A stretch of DNA of 64,000 nt from an uncultured Polaribacter sp. Lineage in GTDB: Bacteria > Bacteroidota > Bacteroidia > Flavobacteriales > Flavobacteriaceae. Below the pieces are notes generated by a model that was not told the origin of the DNA, made no database searches, and saw nothing but the letters and a program-made list of their open reading frames with translations. The position numbers and the translations under genes are program-made. Below are positions 61,245-64,000 of this stretch, piece after piece. Numbering within the stretch: position 1 is the first letter of the stretch; every line of letters starts with the position of its first letter. The stretch spans positions 1 to 64,000 of the forward strand of contig NZ_CANMBY010000003.1 in the NCBI RefSeq assembly GCF_947496195.1, given 5' to 3'.

Positions 61245-63182
61245 ATGAAACCAATCAGAAACATTTTTTTTCTCATAGTAATTATAGTTTTACATTCTTG
61301 CATCAATCAAGAAAATTCTAAAAGTGTTTCTGAAGTTTCTGTTTCCAACACATATTTAAATAGGGTAGAACCCACAAATTGGTGGGTAAATATGAAGAAT
61401 GATGAGTTACAGCTTTTGATTCATCATCCAAATATTTCTGAATATACTCCAGAAATTAACTATACAGGAATTTCAATTAAAAAAGTTACACCTTCAGAAA
61501 AAAGCAATAACTATTTATTTGTTGATGTAATTATTGCAGAAAATACATCTGCTGGTAAATTTGACATTACTTTTAAAAAAGAAAATTCAGAGAATTTAGT
61601 TCATACATATGAATTAAAATCTAGAGTAAAAACAGCTGAAGATTATAAAGGTTTTGATAGCTCTGATGCTATTTATTTAATTACACCAGACAGATTTACA
61701 AATGCTGATGAAACTAATGATAAACTGCCAAATCTAAAAGATCAATCTTTAGACAGAACAGATGGTTATAAACGTCATGGAGGAGATTTACAAGGAATTA
61801 TTAATGGAGTAGATTATATTTCTAATCTAGGATTTACAGCTGTTTGGCCAACTCCAGTTTTAACAAATGATATGCCTCAAGGGTCTTATCATGGTTATGC
61901 AATTACAGATTATTATCAAGTAGATCCACGTTTTGGAACCTTAGAAGATTATAAAAACCTTTCTAAAAAACTACAAGATAAAGGCATGAAGTTAATTATG
62001 GATCAAGTAGCGAATCACTGTGGTTTAGAACATTGGTGGATGAAAGATTTACCTTTTAATGATTGGATAAATGATCAAAAAAATTATGAAGACAATATTG
62101 ATAATTGGACTTACAAGGTTACAAAATTCTCAAACCATAGAAGAACTACAAACCAAGATTTATATGCTTCAAAATCTGATAGAAAAGGGAATAATGAAGG
62201 CTGGTTTGTAGAGGGTATGCCAGATTTGAATCAACGTAATCCTTTTATGGCAAAATATATTATACAAAATTCAATTTGGTGGATAGAAACGTTAGGTTTA
62301 GGAGGAATTCGACAAGATACCTATCCCTATCCAGATAAAGATTTCATGAGTGATTGGGCAGGTGCTATAATGAATGAGTATCCTAATTTTTCAATAGTTG
62401 GTGAAGAGTGGAGTTATAATCCTTTATTGGTTGGTTACTGGCAAACAGGTGCAAAAAATAAAGATGGTTATGAGTCTAACTTAAAATCTTCAATGGATTT
62501 TCCTATGCAAAAGGCTATCATAGAAGGTATTAATGAAAAAGAATCTTGGGATAAAGGTTTGATAAAAATGTACCTAGGTTTAGCAAATGATTTTCATTAT
62601 GTAACTCCAAAAGATATTATGGCTTTCTTAGACAATCATGATAAAAGTAGGATTTACACAGAAGTAAAAGAAGATGCTACAAAAGCAAAAATGGCATTAA
62701 GTTATTTATTTGTGTTACCAAGAATTCCTCAAATGTATTATGGTACAGAAATTTTAATGGATGATACTGCTAATCCTGGAGATCATGGTTTAATTAGAAC
62801 AGATTTTCCTGGTGGTTGGAAGGGTGATAAAGTTAATGCATTCACAGGGCAGGGATTAACTGCTCAGCAAAAAGAAATGCAATCTTTTATCACTAAACTT
62901 TTAAACTACAGAAAAGATAGTAAGGCAATTCATGAAGGAAAAACTATTCATTTTGCTCCTTTTATGGGTACATATTTTTTGTTTAGATCTTTAGAAGATG
63001 AAACTATAGTGCACATTATTAATAAAAATGATGAACCTATTACTATTGATTTAAAAAGATACACTGAGGTTGGTTTAGATGGTAAAAAATTAAAAAATAT
63101 AATTTCTGGAGAAGAAATGATTTGGAATGATGCTATCGAATTAAAAGAAAAAGGAAGTATCATTTTAACTACAAAATTCTAA
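61245..63182 (+). CDS. GH13 neopullulanase/cyclomaltodextrinase-like lipoprotein
   Basis: 645 residues. Lipobox LHSC (Cys19), then a Cyc-maltodextrin N-terminal beta domain (about 36-125) and the GH13 barrel. Catalytic residues: Asp358 (GGIRQDTYPY), Glu387 (IVGEEW), Asp466 (LDNHDKSR); region I is MDQVANHCG. This resembles SusA-type enzymes, which are periplasmic; here it is a lipoprotein and so membrane-anchored. It probably trims imported maltodextrins. The start is 10 bases after the GH65 stop. Confidence 0.93.
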   Translation: MKPIRNIFFLIVIIVLHSCINQENSKSVSEVSVSNTYLNRVEPTNWWVNMKNDELQLLIHHPNISEYTPEINYTGISIKKVTPSEKSNNYLFVDVIIAENTSAGKFDITFKKENSENLVHTYELKSRVKTAEDYKGFDSSDAIYLITPDRFTNADETNDKLPNLKDQSLDRTDGYKRHGGDLQGIINGVDYISNLGFTAVWPTPVLTNDMPQGSYHGYAITDYYQVDPRFGTLEDYKNLSKKLQDKGMKLIMDQVANHCGLEHWWMKDLPFNDWINDQKNYEDNIDNWTYKVTKFSNHRRTTNQDLYASKSDRKGNNEGWFVEGMPDLNQRNPFMAKYIIQNSIWWIETLGLGGIRQDTYPYPDKDFMSDWAGAIMNEYPNFSIVGEEWSYNPLLVGYWQTGAKNKDGYESNLKSSMDFPMQKAIIEGINEKESWDKGLIKMYLGLANDFHYVTPKDIMAFLDNHDKSRIYTEVKEDATKAKMALSYLFVLPRIPQMYYGTEILMDDTANPGDHGLIRTDFPGGWKGDKVNAFTGQGLTAQQKEMQSFITKLLNYRKDSKAIHEGKTIHFAPFMGTYFLFRSLEDETIVHIINKNDEPITIDLKRYTEVGLDGKKLKNIISGEEMIWNDAIELKEKGSIILTTKF

Positions 63183-63236
63183 TATACTTTAATTCTCTTT
63201 TATTTAGAAAATTAATTATTGAATAACTTTATAACT

Positions 63237-64000
63237 ATGAATAATATAATTCTAATACTATCTATCTTATTTATTTCTTCTTCTTCTTCTTTTAATATTG
63301 AAAAAGATAAAAGCACAAACACTTTACAAACAAAAATAAAGGCATACGAATTAACATCTGCAACTTTAGCAGCAGGTAAGTTAATGAGGGTAGATTCTTT
63401 TCCATCAAAGAATATCACTCCAAGACCTGTAGATGTTTGGTTACCAGAAAATTATTCTCCAAAAAAGAAATATGCTGTATTGTACATGCATGATGGACAA
63501 AACTTATTTGACTCTTTATCAACTTGGAACAAACAAGAATGGATGATAGATGAGCATGCAACTAGATTAATGAAAGAAGGTATTACAAGAGATTTTATTG
63601 TAGTTGGTATTCATAATATTCCTCAAATTCGTTGGCAAGATTTATTCCCTCAAAAAGCTATGAATTATATGGATAAAACCATAAAAGATGAAGTGTATAA
63701 AAATGCCGCTAAAAATAATTTTAGTACTGATTTTAAAGGAGATGCTTATCTACAATTTATAGTCAAAGAATTAAAGCCTTATATTGATAAAACCTATTCT
63801 GTTCACACAAATAAAGAAAATACTTTTGTAGCTGGTTCTTCAATGGGAGGCTTAATGTCTATGTATGCTATTTCTGAATATCCAAATGTTTTTCAAGGAG
63901 CAGCATGTGTCTCTACACATTGGGTAGGTGCAATGCCACAAAAAAACAACCCATTTCCTAAAGCTATTTTTAACTATGTAGCTAAACATATACCAAATGC
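63237..64000 (+). CDS. Alpha/beta-hydrolase-fold protein (esterase D-like), partial
   Basis: From the ATG at 63237 the frame runs open to the window edge (254 codons seen). A weak N-terminal signal peptide (MNNIILILSILFISSSSSF) is followed by VDVWLPENYSPKKKYAVLYMHDGQNLFD, in parts, and the nucleophile elbow GSSMGG: the putative esterase (PF00756) fold. In alpha-glucan loci such proteins are often present but lack an assigned substrate. It is 54 bases after the GH13 stop and is part of the same run. Confidence 0.85.
   Translation, partial: MNNIILILSILFISSSSSFNIEKDKSTNTLQTKIKAYELTSATLAAGKLMRVDSFPSKNITPRPVDVWLPENYSPKKKYAVLYMHDGQNLFDSLSTWNKQEWMIDEHATRLMKEGITRDFIVVGIHNIPQIRWQDLFPQKAMNYMDKTIKDEVYKNAAKNNFSTDFKGDAYLQFIVKELKPYIDKTYSVHTNKENTFVAGSSMGGLMSMYAISEYPNVFQGAACVSTHWVGAMPQKNNPFPKAIFNYVAKHIPN

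Overview
The window is about 64 kb of AT-rich chromosome from a member of the Bacteroidota, almost certainly a marine Flavobacteriaceae; a Polaribacter-like genus is the best guess, but that is inference. The evidence is type IX secretion genes (PorQ, PorP/SprF) with both type A and type B sorting domains, a SusC/SusD/SusE/SusF starch-uptake locus, Flavobacteriaceae-type families (DUF6090, DUF3822, DUF2027-Smr, START-like), and many promoters with the Bacteroidota -7 box TAnnTTTG. No insertion sequence, integrase, prophage or CRISPR array was seen. Gene density is high and no gap without a gene exceeds about 300 bases.

Layout. 1-113: the 3' end of a 5S rRNA (end of an rRNA operon) and a terminator. 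189-7480: porQ-cmk, a reverse-strand unit of a lipoprotein RidA, queE and a DUF3179 lipoprotein, then rpsA (ribosomal protein S1) and a lipoprotein M24 peptidase. 7482-13714: an accessory-looking reverse-strand run of seven close-packed genes: five DUF6090 membrane proteins, a cupin lipoprotein, and a secreted beta-helix-like protein with a C-terminal potassium-channel-like pore. 13864-19375: glmM, a class-V aminotransferase-fold enzyme, two LpxL/HtrB-like acyltransferases and a rhomboid protease. 19381-19632: tRNA-Gly(TCC) and tRNA-Met(CAT) with their promoter and a shared terminator. 19697-36993: mostly housekeeping genes (START-like protein, class-IV aminotransferase, YqgE/AlgH, HU, fmt, recQ, an AAA_28 ATPase, DUF493, three SurA-like chaperones, a MoxR ATPase, rsmD, DUF3822, a pseudopilin-like membrane protein, a RecD-like helicase, an LpxR-like protein and two PPK2 kinases). 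37030-42713: a 1578-residue T9SS type-B surface protein with its PorP/SprF partner. 42729-45128: an ArsC/LMW-phosphatase-like protein, an Smr protein and a cysteine desulfurase.

45114-64000 is an alpha-glucan (starch/maltodextrin) utilisation locus arranged around a LacI-family regulator. Leftward run susC, susD, a SusE-like lipoprotein, a SusF-like protein with three repeats and a T9SS-secreted GH13 amylase. Rightward run lacI, an MFS sugar transporter, pgmB, a GH65 phosphorylase, a GH13 neopullulanase-like lipoprotein and an alpha/beta hydrolase cut by the window edge. The expected flow is surface amylase and SusC-F uptake, periplasmic trimming, MFS import of maltose, phosphorolysis by GH65 to glucose plus beta-glucose-1-phosphate, and PgmB conversion to glucose-6-phosphate. 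Palindromic LacI-type sites lie about 55-65 bp upstream of the predicted starts of both runs, which suggests activation rather than simple repression.

The strongest candidate for something undescribed is the DUF6090/channel/cupin cluster at 7482-13714. Its paralogues share a nearly constant N-terminal membrane segment (two copies share 65 identical bases) joined to highly diverged C-terminal parts, next to a protein joining an apparent extracytoplasmic beta-helix to a K+-channel-like pore.
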